Source: Mesorhabditis belari | Taxonomy: Eukaryota > Nematoda > Chromadorea > Rhabditida > Rhabditidae | NCBI GenBank assembly: GCA_958450365.1 | Contig: CAUEEP010000724.1 | Location: 900,001-964,000, forward strand | DNA: 64,000 bases | Reading direction: 5' to 3' | Shown here: positions 43,340 to 54,900 of the stretch, one piece after another | How positions within the stretch are numbered: position 1 is the first letter of the stretch | How the letters are laid out: each line of letters begins with the position of its first letter | Program-made: the position numbers and the translations under genes | The notes under the pieces: generated by a model | Database searches by the model: none | Told to the model about the DNA's origin: nothing | The model's input: the letters and a program-made list of their open reading frames with translations, nothing else

Positions 43340-43745
43340 TCCGAATCTGGTAGACATGGGCACAACAAACTACAAACGTAAACTACAAACGCTTCTAACT
43401 GGCTTCAAATCTCGCGGATTTACATGATCTATAGCTCAGAAAATAGAGAATTTCAAGAGCTTTCGAATGAACTAAAGCACACCCAAAAATATTAATGCTA
43501 AAGAAAGTTACAGTGGTTTGTAGCCTGAGTCGATCGCTTCGACTACGCGCTGCAAGAGTCAGGCTACAAACCACTGTAACTTTCTTTAGTATCAATATTT
43601 TGGATGTTCATTCGAAAGCCCTTGAAATTCTCTATTTTTGAGCTATAGATCATGTCGGTCCGGCAGATTTGACGCAAGTTAGAAGCGTTTGTAGCGTTAC
43701 AGTTCGTCGTTTTTGTAGTTTATAGTGTCCATGTCTAGAATCTGC
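43340..43745. mobile_element. ~405-bp foldback MITE
   Basis: The sequence is palindromic end to end: AATCTGGTAGACATGGGCAC at the left against GTGTCCATGTCTAGAATCTG at the right, and GTTACAGTGGTTTGTAGCCT against its inverse, around a short centre near 43540. No coding capacity. Just downstream of the 7TM gene's last exon. Confidence 0.75.
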
Positions 43746-44058
43746 CTCTTATCAAGACCGTTGCTTTAACCTTTTATGCTTGATTGAAAAATAAATAAAC
43801 TAAATAAAATAAATAAACTATCTTATGTCTTTAAAAGTTTAAACGTTACATTTTGATTTTTTTGATTTTGATTTCTTTACAGAATGGTCACGATTTATTT
43901 GGTTCTGAAATCCGAGGAAAGAGTTGTTGACTTGTCGCTTCCAAGGGGACTCCGTGTTCCTGTTCGAGAATATAATCGAGAGATTCGATAGCACTTCTTG
44001 TTTCATCACAAGATTACCAAGATTAACACACTCTTGATCTCATTGATCGATTTGTATA

Positions 44059-45473
44059 TGTCGTAGCCGACGAAGGATTTCAGCCGAAGAACTCTGAGGC
44101 TTCTTCGGCTGAAAAGCAGTTGCATTTTGCATTTTTCGACCAAACTAAACAACAAAAATAAACAATAATAGCAAAAAGCGAGTTTATAAACAATAATAAA
44201 ACAAAAATAAACAATAATACCACCGGTTCACGAGTTCTTCGACCTAAAAGCAAACAAAATAAAGCGTCATAAAGAGATTCGATAGGACACAAAAGTAAAA
44301 GCTTACCAATCTGTTGGCGAACTCCTTTCCGTTGTCGGACTAAAGAATTTTTGGGGCTCCAAACGTTCCGAATATTTCCATTAGATGATCGACAACTTCA
44401 AATTGTGTTTTCCTTTGCAATGCCCGCAATTGTGTTTTCCTTTGCAATGCCCGCAAAACGACGAACTTTGTGAAATGATCCTGGTAGACCATCAAAAACT
44501 TGAATTCTTCATCGGAAACGGATTGAAGATCGATTAAATCCACTTGGCATCTCTCGTTGAAATCCTTTGTAACAATTGGCTTCACGACTATTTCTTTCTT
44601 TGGTGTTCTTTTTTGAGCTCGCATTCTGGGCACAACTTGACAAAAATCTCGATTCTTCTTTTGAGATCCCATCCCGCAATTGTTGGAGAAGGTGACGATT
44701 TCCGCGTATTTCTCGCTTGAAAGAATCAATTTCGCTTTGGTGATCGCCCAATGCCCCGGTGATAACGGCTCCAAACGTCCCGAATATTTCCATTAGATGA
44801 TCGACAACTTCAAACTGTGTTTTTCTTTGCAATGCCCGCAAAACGACGAACTTTGTGAAATGATCCTGGTAGACCATCAAAAACTTGAATTCTCCATCGG
44901 AAACGGTTTGAAGATCAATTAAATCCGTGCCTTTGACGAATGACGAAAAGGGCTCTTCGATACGAATTGAATCAAGAGGTGCTTTACAACCATGGGATCA
45001 AAGGCGATTTGGATAAACCCAAGAAAGTCGTCAAGAACGAGGAGCTCTTTGGCCGGTTAACGATCAACAAAAACTAGTGTAGCTTAAACAAAAAATGCAC
45101 AGTAACAAAAAGAAAAAATAGGATTGAAATAAGGGGTTATGTTCGATTATAAACAGATTAGTGGTAAACAAGTTTTATCGATGACCCAACAAAGGAGTCA
45201 AATTGACTTACAAAAACAAACAATTCTATTTCAAATAAATGACGAATCAGATAGAAAATGGCGAAAAGGGCCCTTTTATAGCCTTTGGTTATAGTATGAT
45301 AAAATGCGCACTCTTTAAAATGCGTTTTTAGCTTTTAAGCGCCTTTTAGAGAGCTTGAGTTTGTGGTATTGACTTGAGTCAATACATAACTCAAGATTTC
45401 ATTTTTGAGACTTAATCGGCTAGCTGAAGAAGTCTGAGACTTAATCGGCTGAAATCCTTCATCGGCTACGACA
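44059..45473 (-). mobile_element. Ginger-type element (integrase-like DDE), decayed
   Basis: Ends TGTCGTAGCCGACGAAGGAT and the inverse of TGTCGTAGCCGATGAAGGAT, extending about 50 bp. The minus strand encodes an rve-type integrase core: ERCQVDLIDLQSVSDEEFKF, YQDHFTKFVVLRALQRKTQF, EIFGTFGAPKIL, a stop in place of Gln, then SDNGKEFANRL. A 33-bp unit (LRALQRKTQ) is tandemly duplicated, and the YQDHFTK...FGTFGA block recurs at 44770-44930. Integrase with TIRs and no reverse transcriptase points to Ginger/KRBA2-like DNA transposons. Confidence 0.7.
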
Positions 45474-45789
45474 TAGATAAACAAAAAGTTGTATTGATTT
45501 ATATATAAATACTTTATTCAAGGCATGAAGTAAAGTGAGAAAAAGAGAAAATTTTCAATCTACAGAGGTAACACCTTAAGAAACATGGCAAACAAGGATT
45601 GCAAGATTGCATAGAAAATAGAATCTAATCAATTACCCACAAGAGAACAGTGATCTAGGTTATCTACAGAATTTTTTTAAAGAACTTAAGGCTTTTGCAT
45701 TCTCTTAAGTTTTTCAACAACTCCACAATCTCGCCCCTCAAAGAAATCCCAAAGAATTAGACAAACGCAAAGAATTCGACACAAAGTTA

Positions 45790-45895
45790 TTTGAGGCAAC
45801 AGGAACTTTCAAGAGTTCCTGTTGCCTCAAATAGGTTGAGTGCTAGGTTGAGTAGATCCTCTGCTTGAATCTACTCAACCTAGCACTAGATTGAG
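45790..45895. repeat. two adjacent hairpins
   Basis: First: arms 45790-45807 and 45814-45831 (TTTGAGGCAACAGGAACT and its inverse, 6-base loop). Second: GGTTGAGTGCTAGGTTGAGT... and inverse at 45834-45895 with a ~10-base loop. Function unknown. Confidence 0.75.
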
Positions 45896-45925
45896 TTTTA
45901 AAAAATTACAAAAAAGAGGACTAGA

Positions 45926-46189
45926 ATGTTTGCATTTAACGATTTTGAAGCCATCAAATCTGTGACCAAGTTGCAGTGCTATCAGAGGAATTTTCAAAAC
46001 TTGAAAAACAAGGCTCAACTTCTTTCGAATGCCGCTAGCTAAAAACAAGCGATCAGCAACGAGAGAAGATCAGTTGTGGATGCGATATCACAGACCCACT
46101 CACTCACAGACATCTCTGGACCAAGAACCAAGCCATTTCGCACTGATATCCACAGTAATTCAAACGCAACAATCATCACCTCCAAGAAT
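45926..46189 (+). other. open stretch of unknown nature before a 35-bp array
   Basis: From ATG 45926 one frame (MFAFNDFEAIKSVTKLQCYQ...) is interrupted by one TAA after 38 codons and continues (AISNERRSVVDAISQTHSLT...) into the array. Not recognised; could be a decayed retroelement ORF or a host exon. Confidence 0.3.
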
Positions 46190-46495
46190 ACTAGGAATAC
46201 TCTGCTCAATCTCAATCTGTCTAATCCAAGGATACTCTGCTCAATCTCAATCTGCTTAATCCAAGAATACTCTGCCCAATCTCAATCTGCCTAATCCAAG
46301 GATACTCTGCTCAATCTCTATCTGCTTAATCCAAGAATACTCTGCTCAATCTCAATCTGCTTAATCCAAGAATACTCTGCCCAATCTCAATCTGCCTAAT
46401 CCAAGGATACTCTGCTCAATCTCTATCTGCTTAATCCAAGAATACTCTGCTCAATCTCAATCTGCTTAATCCAAGAATACTCTGCCCAATCTCAA
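46190..46495. repeat. 35-bp array with trimer higher-order structure
   Basis: Monomer about AATACTCTGCTCAATCTCAATCTGCTTAATCCAAG in length; three diverged monomers (CTCTATCTGC, CTCAATCTGC and GCCCAATCTC types) repeat in the same order, so the unit of recent duplication is about 105 bp. Confidence 0.85.
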
Positions 46496-46499
46496 CCTC

Positions 46500-47120
46500 A
46501 ACCTCAACCCTCCAACTCTCGCCTGCTCTTCAAACCAAGTCTAGAGTTAGATTCTTATTGACGTGCGGTTTTAAGCAACTGGCGCGAAAGCGGCGCGGCG
46601 CGCTTTCTGACGCGTGGATGCGCTATCGTATCCCGCACAAAAATTACCCCTTTTGCCATTCTTTTCATTTTTCTGCATTCCATGGATGAAATCTTGTCCA
46701 GTTTTTTATGCTGAGTCCCGCATAAGTTTTCTTTCCCCTTCTGTAAATTCTATCCTTAACGCGTTTTAAAGTTATCTGTTTCTCCATATTCCCTTCCTGT
46801 TACATTGTTCCGCCCATTTCCTGTTTAAATAAAATGATTTTGTTTTCTAAAATGATTTTGTTTCATTTCTCTCGACTCCCTTCTACTCCATTGTCTTCGA
46901 ATCTTTTTGTACGAATCTTCGAATCAACAACTTTGAGTAGATTGCAATTTTTATCATTAAAATGATCTCATTTCCTTTCCCTTTCACTTTCACTTGATTT
47001 GATCGATTAGATCAAAAGATAAGTAAAAAAAGATAAGTAGTTGAAAAGATAAGTAAAAAACAAAAACCAATCGCGTCTCGAGAAAGTGCGTTTAAGTTCA
47101 AAACACTTCATCGTTTAACT
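46500..47120. other. intergenic / possible promoter region of the 83-aa gene
   Basis: Contains a GC-rich island (GGCGCGAAAGCGGCGCGGCG near 46580) and AAAAGATAAGTA repeats at 47018-47055. No exon seen. Confidence 0.35.
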
Positions 47121-47126
47121 TCGAAA

Positions 47127-47614
47127 TGTTCTCAGCAGTTTTAATATTATTTATTCTTATTGTTGCTGAGAGTGGTAAGTAAAACATTTGAACAAAATCT
47201 TTCAATTTTTCAAGGTATCCAATCGATGCCAACTGTTCAAGTGCCGGACTTGGATTTTGCGAAGGCTTTTTGCGGGTTTGTTGTTGTTTAAACTTTTAAA
47301 TTGTTTGAATTTGGAGAAAGCAAATAATAAGCAAATCTATTTAAGCAAATCTTGCTTAAATTAGTCTGATCTATCTATCTGATCCATTCTTAACGTCTTG
47401 TTATCATATTTAAGTTCAAATTAAGATCGTTTAGAGCAAAATCAGGCTTGAATTAACCTATTTTATCTTTAGAAGTGTAGCGACAGCTGCCGAAGGGTCG
47501 AAAAAAGCTGGAAGATCAGATGAGAATAACGAGAGAGTGACGTTTCTCTCGGTCGTCTGCTCACCAGCTTTCATGGCTGTCTCAAGAGAGCGTTTGTTTT
47601 TATATCAACAATAG
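47127..47614 (+). CDS. small secreted peptide, three exons
   Basis: Exons 47127-47175 (MFSAVLILFILIVAES, signal peptide, donor G|GTAAGT), 47216-47276 (after TTTCAAG; MPTVQVPDLDFAKAFC) and 47473-47614 (after ATCTTTAG; SVATAAEGSKKAGRSDENNE ... ending LYQQ-stop). Intron 1 is 40 bp, intron 2 is 196 bp, phases match, total 252 nt, 83 aa. The mature peptide has two Cys and a charged middle. No family recognised. A short secreted nematode-specific effector or signalling peptide is possible (inference). Confidence 0.55.
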
Positions 47615-47858
47615 AAGAATTTGGTTCTTATGGATACCTTCCTTGTCACTCATTCAAATGGCCCAAATGCTGGTTTCAAATGGCCCAAATGCTTGGTTTC
47701 AAATGGCCCAAATGCATTTGACCTTTTCAGCTCAAATGCTCTATGCTCTATGCTCTATGCTCAAATGCTCAAATGCTCTAAGCAAAAGTGGATACTTTTC
47801 CGTTATATATCCGCAAAAATAACCCCTGATCATTTAAGAATCAAAATCGATCAATAGG

Positions 47859-47977
47859 TCAATGAGGAATTCCTGCCGTAGCAATTTGTTGCAACACCCA
47901 TTCGTAGAAATCGTCCTTTCCCACTTCTTGTCGGACCATGAATTCAGCGAGCTCGATAGGAAATGACGTGCCGCGGC
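47859..47977 (-). CDS. orphan terminal exon, unknown
   Basis: The minus strand reads FPIELAEFMVRQEVGKDDFY then EWVLQQIATAGIPH-stop, with an amphipathic helical look. No clear acceptor or upstream exon was found. Just upstream on the plus strand (47640-47790) are AAATGGCCCAAATGC and CTCTATG short repeats. Confidence 0.25.
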
Positions 47978-48204
47978 ACGTTTTGTTCAAAAACAATTGT
48001 TTTTTTCAAAAGAACAATGTAGCTATGAACAATGTAGATACAAAAATCATCAAATTTGCTCAACTCGACAAAAAGTTATAACGTTTTTAAAAAGAGAAAT
48101 GAGAAAATTTTAAAAATTCTCTATTGCACAATTGTTTTTTTCAAAAGAACAATGTAGCTATGTATCGTATTCACTCAAAACAATTAAGGAATATACAAAA
48201 TAAT

Positions 48205-49291
48205 GGGAGTGGGACAAATGCGACCTTTTTTTGCGCAACCGGACATTTGCGCACCTTTTTTCCGCACCTTGCCCATTAGCGCACCTTTTTTCGCGTTTTA
48301 AAAAAGCTCTAAAAGCTAAATATTAACCAATTTCTAATCCAAAAGTTGTTTTTCTAGGTAATTTTAGGGCGTAGAATCGAAATTTTGACATATCAGAGCT
48401 TGTGGAAACAAACGGACGGAGTTATACAAAGAGAAAAATCAACAATTTCCTGTAATTTGACCTAGTACGGTTCCAATACGGTTCTTTTTAGATCCAATAC
48501 TGTTCCAATACGGTTCCAATACGGTTCCATTACGGTTCCAATACGGTTCTTTTTAGATCCAATACTGTTCCATTACGGTTCCATTACGGTTCCAATACGG
48601 TTCCAATACAGTTCCAATACGGTTCCAATACGGCTCCAATACGGTTCTTTTTAGATCCAATACGGTTCCAATACGGTTCCAATACGGTTCCAATACGGCT
48701 CCAATACGGCTCCAATACGGTTCTTTTTAGATCCAATACTGTTCCATTACGGTTCCATTACGGTTCCAATACGGTTCCAATACAGTTCCAATACGGTTCC
48801 AATACGGCTCCAATACGGTTCTTTTTAGATCCAATACGGTTCCAATACGGTTCCAATACGGTTCCAATACGGCTCCAATACGGCTCCAATACGGTTCTTT
48901 TTAGATACAATACTGTTCCAATACGGTTCCAATACGGTTCCAATAAGGTTTCAATAAGGTTCCAATAAGGTGCTTTTTAGATCTAATACGGTTCCAATAC
49001 GGTTCCAATACAGTTCTTTAGATCCAATACTGTTCCAATACGGTTCTTTTTAGATCCAATATTGTTCTGTTTTGTCTTTCAAATTAGTTCCACACGCTCT
49101 GTTATGTCAAAATTTGAATTCGAGACCCTAAAATTACCTAGAAAAACAACTTTTGGAATAGAAATTGGTTAATATTTAGCTTTTAGAGCTTTTTTAAAAC
49201 GCGAAAAAAGGTGCGCTAATGGGCAAGGTGCGGAAAAAAAGGTGCGCAAATGTCCGGGTGCGCAAAAAAAGGTCGCATTTGTCCCACTCCC
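48205..49291. mobile_element. foldback element copy 2 (9-bp TSD)
   Basis: Same termini as copy 1 (GGGAGTGGGACAAATGCGAC and inverse), ~240-bp inverted arms and an 11-bp CGGTTCCAATA array punctuated by TTCTTTTTAGATCC. CAAAATAAT at 48196-48204 and 49292-49300 is a perfect 9-bp target duplication. Arms differ from copy 1 by scattered substitutions. Confidence 0.85.
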
Positions 49292-49303
49292 CAAAATAAT
49301 AGC

Positions 49304-49387
49304 TCAAGTGCGCGGGAGAGCCGAACCAACAACTCCATACTTTTGCGCGGGATTCATGTCGCGCGCCTTAGACCACTCGGCTACGGT
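49304..49387 (-). other. tRNA-like sequence (Leu/Ser class shape)
   Basis: The minus strand reads CCGTAGCCGAGTGGTCTAAG, a good A-box region of a class II tRNA, and later GTTGGTTCGGCTCTCC, an imperfect B box. The anticodon arm lacks U33 and the acceptor stem does not pair, so a pseudogene or SINE is likely. Confidence 0.4.
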
Positions 49388-49417
49388 TTTTAGTGTATTT
49401 TGCAAAATTTCTGTTAA

Positions 49418-50754
49418 CACATTGACGACATTGTCACCTGATGCTGTCTGACACATATTCGGTCGCCTGGGACATTGTCACCTGATGTCAGGTGACAGTA
49501 CCAAAATTGATTTTTTTGTGCATATTTATGTTTGCTGATGATGGATATTAAATAAGCAAGTAGGGTAGTATCTATATTCGACTTGGTCCCGGAAAATGTC
49601 GATTTAACCGTTGATTATTAAAATTTTAATTTTTTATAACATAATAGATATAAGAACAATAAGAACTACAACTAACAAGGGAGTGGTCAGCGGGGTCTGT
49701 GGCCTTTTGCTACGAGCTATAGCTTATTTGAAGCGTCTCTTCGAGAGGATTCAGAACCCGAATTCCGTTTTTGCCACTGACTTCTAGTACGCGAGTTATA
49801 GGCCCTGCAAAAGTGGTGCAAAAATAATGGTCAAAATCTTTTCCTCGAGACCCCTAGGAATCAGATTCAAGCATGTCAGACGCCTCTAACTTGCCAAACT
49901 GTTACTACTTCGAGAGAAAAATGTAGAATTTCGCACGCGTCATATAAAGTGAGCCTGGGACTGGAACGGAGGGCACTTCGACAAATTAGAGGAGTCTGAC
50001 GCGTGCGAAACTGATTTATGGGGGTTTTTGGGGGCGAGGAAAACGACTTTGACTATTATTTTGGCCCCAACTTTTGTACCAGCTTTAATACCAGGGTAGC
50101 TACAACAGTTTGTTTGAACTTTGAGGGAATATAACTCGCGTACGGACCATACTTGGGCCAGAATGGGTTTCTTGAAAAACCGAAACCAACCGGAAAAAGC
50201 AGCCCAACCGGACGTGGAACCGGAACGGCTCAAAAATCCGAACCGATTCGGAACCGAAATGCTAAAAAAAGCCGGATTCCGGAACCGGAACCAGAATTCC
50301 GGCCCAAGTCTAATACGGACCCCTCTGACCATTTCCTTGCAAGAATAACAACTAATAACAACAACTAAAAACAACAACTAAAAATAACTACTAAGAAAAA
50401 GGACTATCGCTCAGGTCAACAAATCCTTTCATCTTATTGTAGTCTTCAACTACTAGGACATCCGTGGTGATTTATAGTCACCAGCCTTTACGATCTGGAA
50501 TTATTTAGAGAGCCAACGGCGATAAGTGCTAGTTATCTCCTACTTAGAAACATCACCAATAAATAAAAATTTCTAGATTATTGTTATTTCATAATTATCA
50601 AATAATCATTTTAAACTTTCACAAAAATTTCATGTTTGAAAAAAAAGAACTCTGTGGGACATTGTCACCTGATGTCAGGTGACATTTTTTGTCGAAAAAA
50701 AACACCCTTGTCCCATGCGATTGTTTGTGCAAAAACGCCATTGTCGTCAACGTG
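49418..50754. mobile_element. piggyBac-type non-autonomous element
   Basis: CACATTGACGACATTG at the left and the inverse of CACGTTGACGACAATG at the right, flanked by TTAA at 49414-49417 and 50755-50758, the piggyBac target. Subterminal GGGACATTGTCACCTGATGT occurs at both ends. The interior has CCGGAACCGAA-rich simple repeats (50165-50310) and no recognisable transposase. Confidence 0.75.
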
Positions 50755-50913
50755 TTAACATGTCAATCCGGTTTAAGCCAATCCGTTTGATGATAAGATG
50801 AGACTTGCCCTCTTCGATACGGGGCTGTCGTAAATCAAAATACATCAAAATTTGTTTGAAAAAGGTTACACGTCGTTTTCAAATCTTCTCGTTTCTAATA
50901 ACTTTCTAAACAG

Positions 50914-51162
50914 GAAGAGTCTGAACAGGAAGAGTCGGAACAGGAAGAGTCGGAAGAGGAAGAGTCGGAAGAGGAAGAGTCGGAACAGGAAGAGTCTGAA
51001 CAGGAAGAGTCGGAACAGGAAGAGTCGGAAGAGGAAGAGGAAGAGTCGGAACAGGAAGAGTCTGAACAGGAAGAGTCTGAACAGGAAGAGCCGGAACAGG
51101 AAGAGTCAAGGATCTACTTGTTCATAAGAGAGAGGACCTTTCGATCGCATGTTCTATGTTAA
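50914..51162 (+). CDS. possible Glu-rich terminal exon
   Basis: After TTTCTAAACAG an 82-codon frame reads EESEQEESEQ/EEEESEEEE repeats, then SRIYLFIRERTFRSHVLC and TAA. It rests on a 15-bp/6-bp array (GGAACAGGAAGAGTC), so both strands are open and the reading may be fortuitous. The acceptor is reasonable; no upstream exon was identified. Confidence 0.3.
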   Translation, partial: EESEQEESEQEESEEEESEEEESEQEESEQEESEQEESEEEEEESEQEESEQEESEQEEPEQEESRIYLFIRERTFRSHVLC

Positions 51163-51900
51163 CATTATGGTGTTGCCAATGTGTATAATGCGGGGTCAAT
51201 CACAAATGACTTCCTCTTTGATTTTCACAATGGGATAAAAGTGTAACTAGAGTAAATTGGTCTGGGGAACACGGGGAAACGATCAGAATTTGATCCGACC
51301 ACGTCTTGGGGTCTTTAGAGCTTTAGTTTTAAAAGTTTTTTTGCATAACATGCTATAGTTTTAGACGTACATAATGCAGCTGTGTGCTTCAACAATACCA
51401 TGTCATTTGCATTTGTTGTAATGTGGCTTTTAGAGTTTATTATTAATCGAAATGAAACTGGCAAATAATCGATGAATACGGAATAAATTGTTACATTGTT
51501 TAGGAGGAGTTTTAAGCAAATAAAATGAACAAACAGAAACACAGATAACAAAGAAATTCGTTAATAAAGAAGTGAAAGAATTGAAAAGAAAAATTCGATT
51601 TCCGAAGAGAGGATTGAACCGAATTTCAAGCTTAGGATTAAGTTGAATTAGAGCAAAAAATTTAGGGGGATTGAGTTGAACTAGAGCTCAACTAGAGCTG
51701 GGGAAAATCTGGAATCTAAAAGAGGAAAGAGGGAAAAGAGAAATAGTAAAAAGAAGATGAAAAAATTGACGATAATTTACAGTAAAAAGACGGAAAAAGA
51801 CGTAAAAAGAGTAAAAGAGAAAAGTATAGCAAAAAAGATGAAGACTTATCGTTAGACAAATCAAAGAACAAAACTGGCTTTGGGTTTTCTTTTCCTTAAC
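51163..51900. other. intergenic, no gene recognised
   Basis: AT-rich, with AAAGA-type purine runs at 51715-51840 just 3' of the 1200-codon gene. No element ends seen. Confidence 0.4.
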
Positions 51901-51916
51901 TTTGATTTCCTTTTCC

Positions 51917-54900
51917 TTATTTCTTGAAGGAATTCACGAGACTCTTCACAGCCGGGTGATTCGTTTTATCGCTTAATTTCTCAAAAAAATAACGATAATT
52001 TCTGACTTCATCTTGCTTTTCAAGTAGAACGATTAGTTGAGCAGCTGTGTAGATTGATTCAACCGTGTTAAATTCGACTAAAACCTCCAAAATTTCTCTG
52101 ATCGCTTCCGCAGTTTTTCTCTCCTCAAATTGACCTCTTTTCAGGAACTCTTTCAATCCATCAATAATATAATAGCTAAACCATGGAGTGTACAGCTGAA
52201 AGAGTTCTGGTAACAGTTTTTCAGCTAAAATTCTGCCAAAAACTTTAGGATTCTCTGCTTGGACCCATTCCTGGGCAAAGACCAGCAAAATATAGGATTT
52301 TGGGTCATCGAAATTTGACAGAACTGATTGGTAGACTTCTTTGGTTCTTTCGATGATGAGTGATCGAAATTCGGGCTTGAATTTGGTGGTGACAATTTTT
52401 GTAATCACTGCTCGAATAGCTTTTCTATTAGCTGTGTTGGACTGGACAGCTTCTAGGAATATCTCCGCGAACACATCCAATCTTTGTGACAGTTGTGGAT
52501 CGTTTAGGTACTGGTACAAAAGCAGTTCTCTCGTAGCATCGGCACAAACATCATGGTTATCAAAGAGAAATCTCTTTAACAATTGTTTTAAGAAATCAGC
52601 TGGTAGAATGGTGCAAAGAGCTTGATCGATACTTCTCAAGAATGAGCTGTAGTACATGTTGACTGCCAACTTGTTACTGGTCGCCAATCGATCGATCATT
52701 TCCAGTTCCAGCTTCATGAATTCGGTCACATATTCATTGGGAATATCACTAGGAGTGAAGTTCCATTCAGACAATTGATGAAAATTTGCAATTGTCGAGA
52801 GAATTGTTTTCATTAGGGACCAAGTAGCTGGGCCTGGTGATTTAGCAAATAAAGATCGGCATTCGGTCAGCAATATCTGTCTAACAGAATAGTGCTTTTG
52901 TTGTTGCCAAGTGTTGAACAAGAAATCACTAAGCTGATCGATACTGGCTAATAGACTCATAAGCCTGACTCCATGTTTGGCCACTGAAACTCGTTGGGTG
53001 GCCAATTGAGCAGCAAACGGTAGAGCTCTAGTCATTGTGGATCTTCTACAACTGGAATTCAGAGCTGTTAAAGCACTTGATAGATAATCTCCCGCGCACA
53101 GCCTTTGGATCAGTTCAAGTGGCACTGGTGGACTGGCTAACTTCATTCCGGCTGTCACATGGTGGATAAACGAGAATTTCTCACTGGCTTTTTCATCAGC
53201 GATGTTGATTTGTTTCTCGGTTGGTAGCAATGGTTCAATGAACTCAGCAAAGTTCGTACCATCGACTAGAAGAGCCAGCGGAACCAATAAATTGTTCTTT
53301 TGTTCCTCTTTGATTCCTCGAACACACTTCTCAATGAATCTTCCAGGCAATTCATTGTGCCATCGGAGTAAATTGAGAAATCGGTGTACAACGGAACTAG
53401 AATGTTTTCTCGAACAGATATCAAAATACTTCTCCCAATTGATTAATACATTTGAGTAATTCTTCTTCAAATCGTTCACAATTTCGCTGTCATTAATCAA
53501 GAGATCTTTCTCATTTGGCCAGTGTTTATAATACAAATCTTGTATCTGTATATATATATAAGATTTATAATCTTTTAAAAGAGCACTCTTCACCGAATTC
53601 AACTTCCAATTGTTCGGATTCTTCTTGATCATTCTCTCGATATTCTCAACAATCCATGAATCCATTGGAATCAATTGTTGCCGTTTATCTTCGGCCAACT
53701 TTTCCTGTCTCTCATTGAACTCATGGATCATTCCGAGCAAATTCGAGACAGTTCGATCAATCCATTCAGTGCATTTATCGGTTTTAATTGTCTTCTCGGC
53801 TATGCTCAGGAAAGTGATCAGGCAGGATCGCTCAAACTGTGACGATTTCTTGAAAAAGTTCCATTTTTGCCAAGAATAACCTCTAGTGGCCACGTAGAAG
53901 ATCCACTCAAGAAGCAGCTCCGGGTTTTGGCCATTTTTCAGTTTAAACTCTAGAGCCGATTCGAGAAAATCTATAGACACGTGTTGAAAATCGGACACCT
54001 CAATTTTAATCCACATTCTCTGAAGGTATTTGAAAAGTTCATCCCAATGAGCTTCACTCAGTTTGCGAGTGTCCAATGTTGACTGAAGATAATGAATGAA
54101 CAGATGATGGAATTCGGGAATCTCATTGGCGTGTCTTTCTCGGATATATTTGAGCAATTCCAACAACGAGTCATCGTCCTCATTCACCTCACAACAGTGG
54201 ATCATTTCGAAGACGAGTCGCGCCCGAGCATACATGTCAGAAGTGTTGGCCAATTGAGCTTTTAGATCAGGTAAAACTTCACTGGTTGGCAAGTAGACTT
54301 TCCATTGATCTTCAGGAAAGATTGAACTCGTTGGCAAATAGGTTCTCCATCGATCTGAACCAAAATTTTCAGTGGATTTGGCCTCCTCGTTTTGTTTCTG
54401 AATCTTTAGTCGAGCCTGTTTGATCCTTTCATCAGCTGGCAAAATTCTCATCAAATCTTTCGTAATCTTCTCTTTATCATCCAGTAAACTCTTCCCGTAT
54501 TTGGCCTTATAAGAATCCAGTAGCAATTTCGCTCTCTTCTCTTTCGGATAATGTTTCAACTTTTGGAGCATATAGGAAAGATTGAAAGCGTAAATATCAG
54601 GAAAAATTTTTGGAAACATTTTCTCCAAATCTTTCTCCTCAATTTCTTCCAATTTCAAGAGTTTAAAGAAAATTTTTGGCTTGTTTAAGTAAGCTTCTCT
54701 AGCGTGTTTCCTGAAAAATCTTGTTTGATCTTTTGATAGGCTAAGTGCTGGAGCTTTTTCCCCATGCAATTCATAGATCTCGATGAACGATTGGAGATCC
54801 ACAATAATCAATTGGGCCAGAGTAGTTGTGTGTGAAGAAATGAAAACTTGATTATTGAATCGTTTCATTGGGTCAACTAGCGTTGGATCACTTAATTTCA

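Noticed and set aside
44340..44930. Retrovirus or LTR retrotransposon pol
   Set aside because: Integrase core only, bounded by TIRs and without RT, RNase H or LTRs; better explained as a Ginger-type element.
49304..49387. Functional tRNA-Leu/Ser gene
   Set aside because: A box is good but anticodon loop, T stem and acceptor stem do not pair; kept only as tRNA-like.
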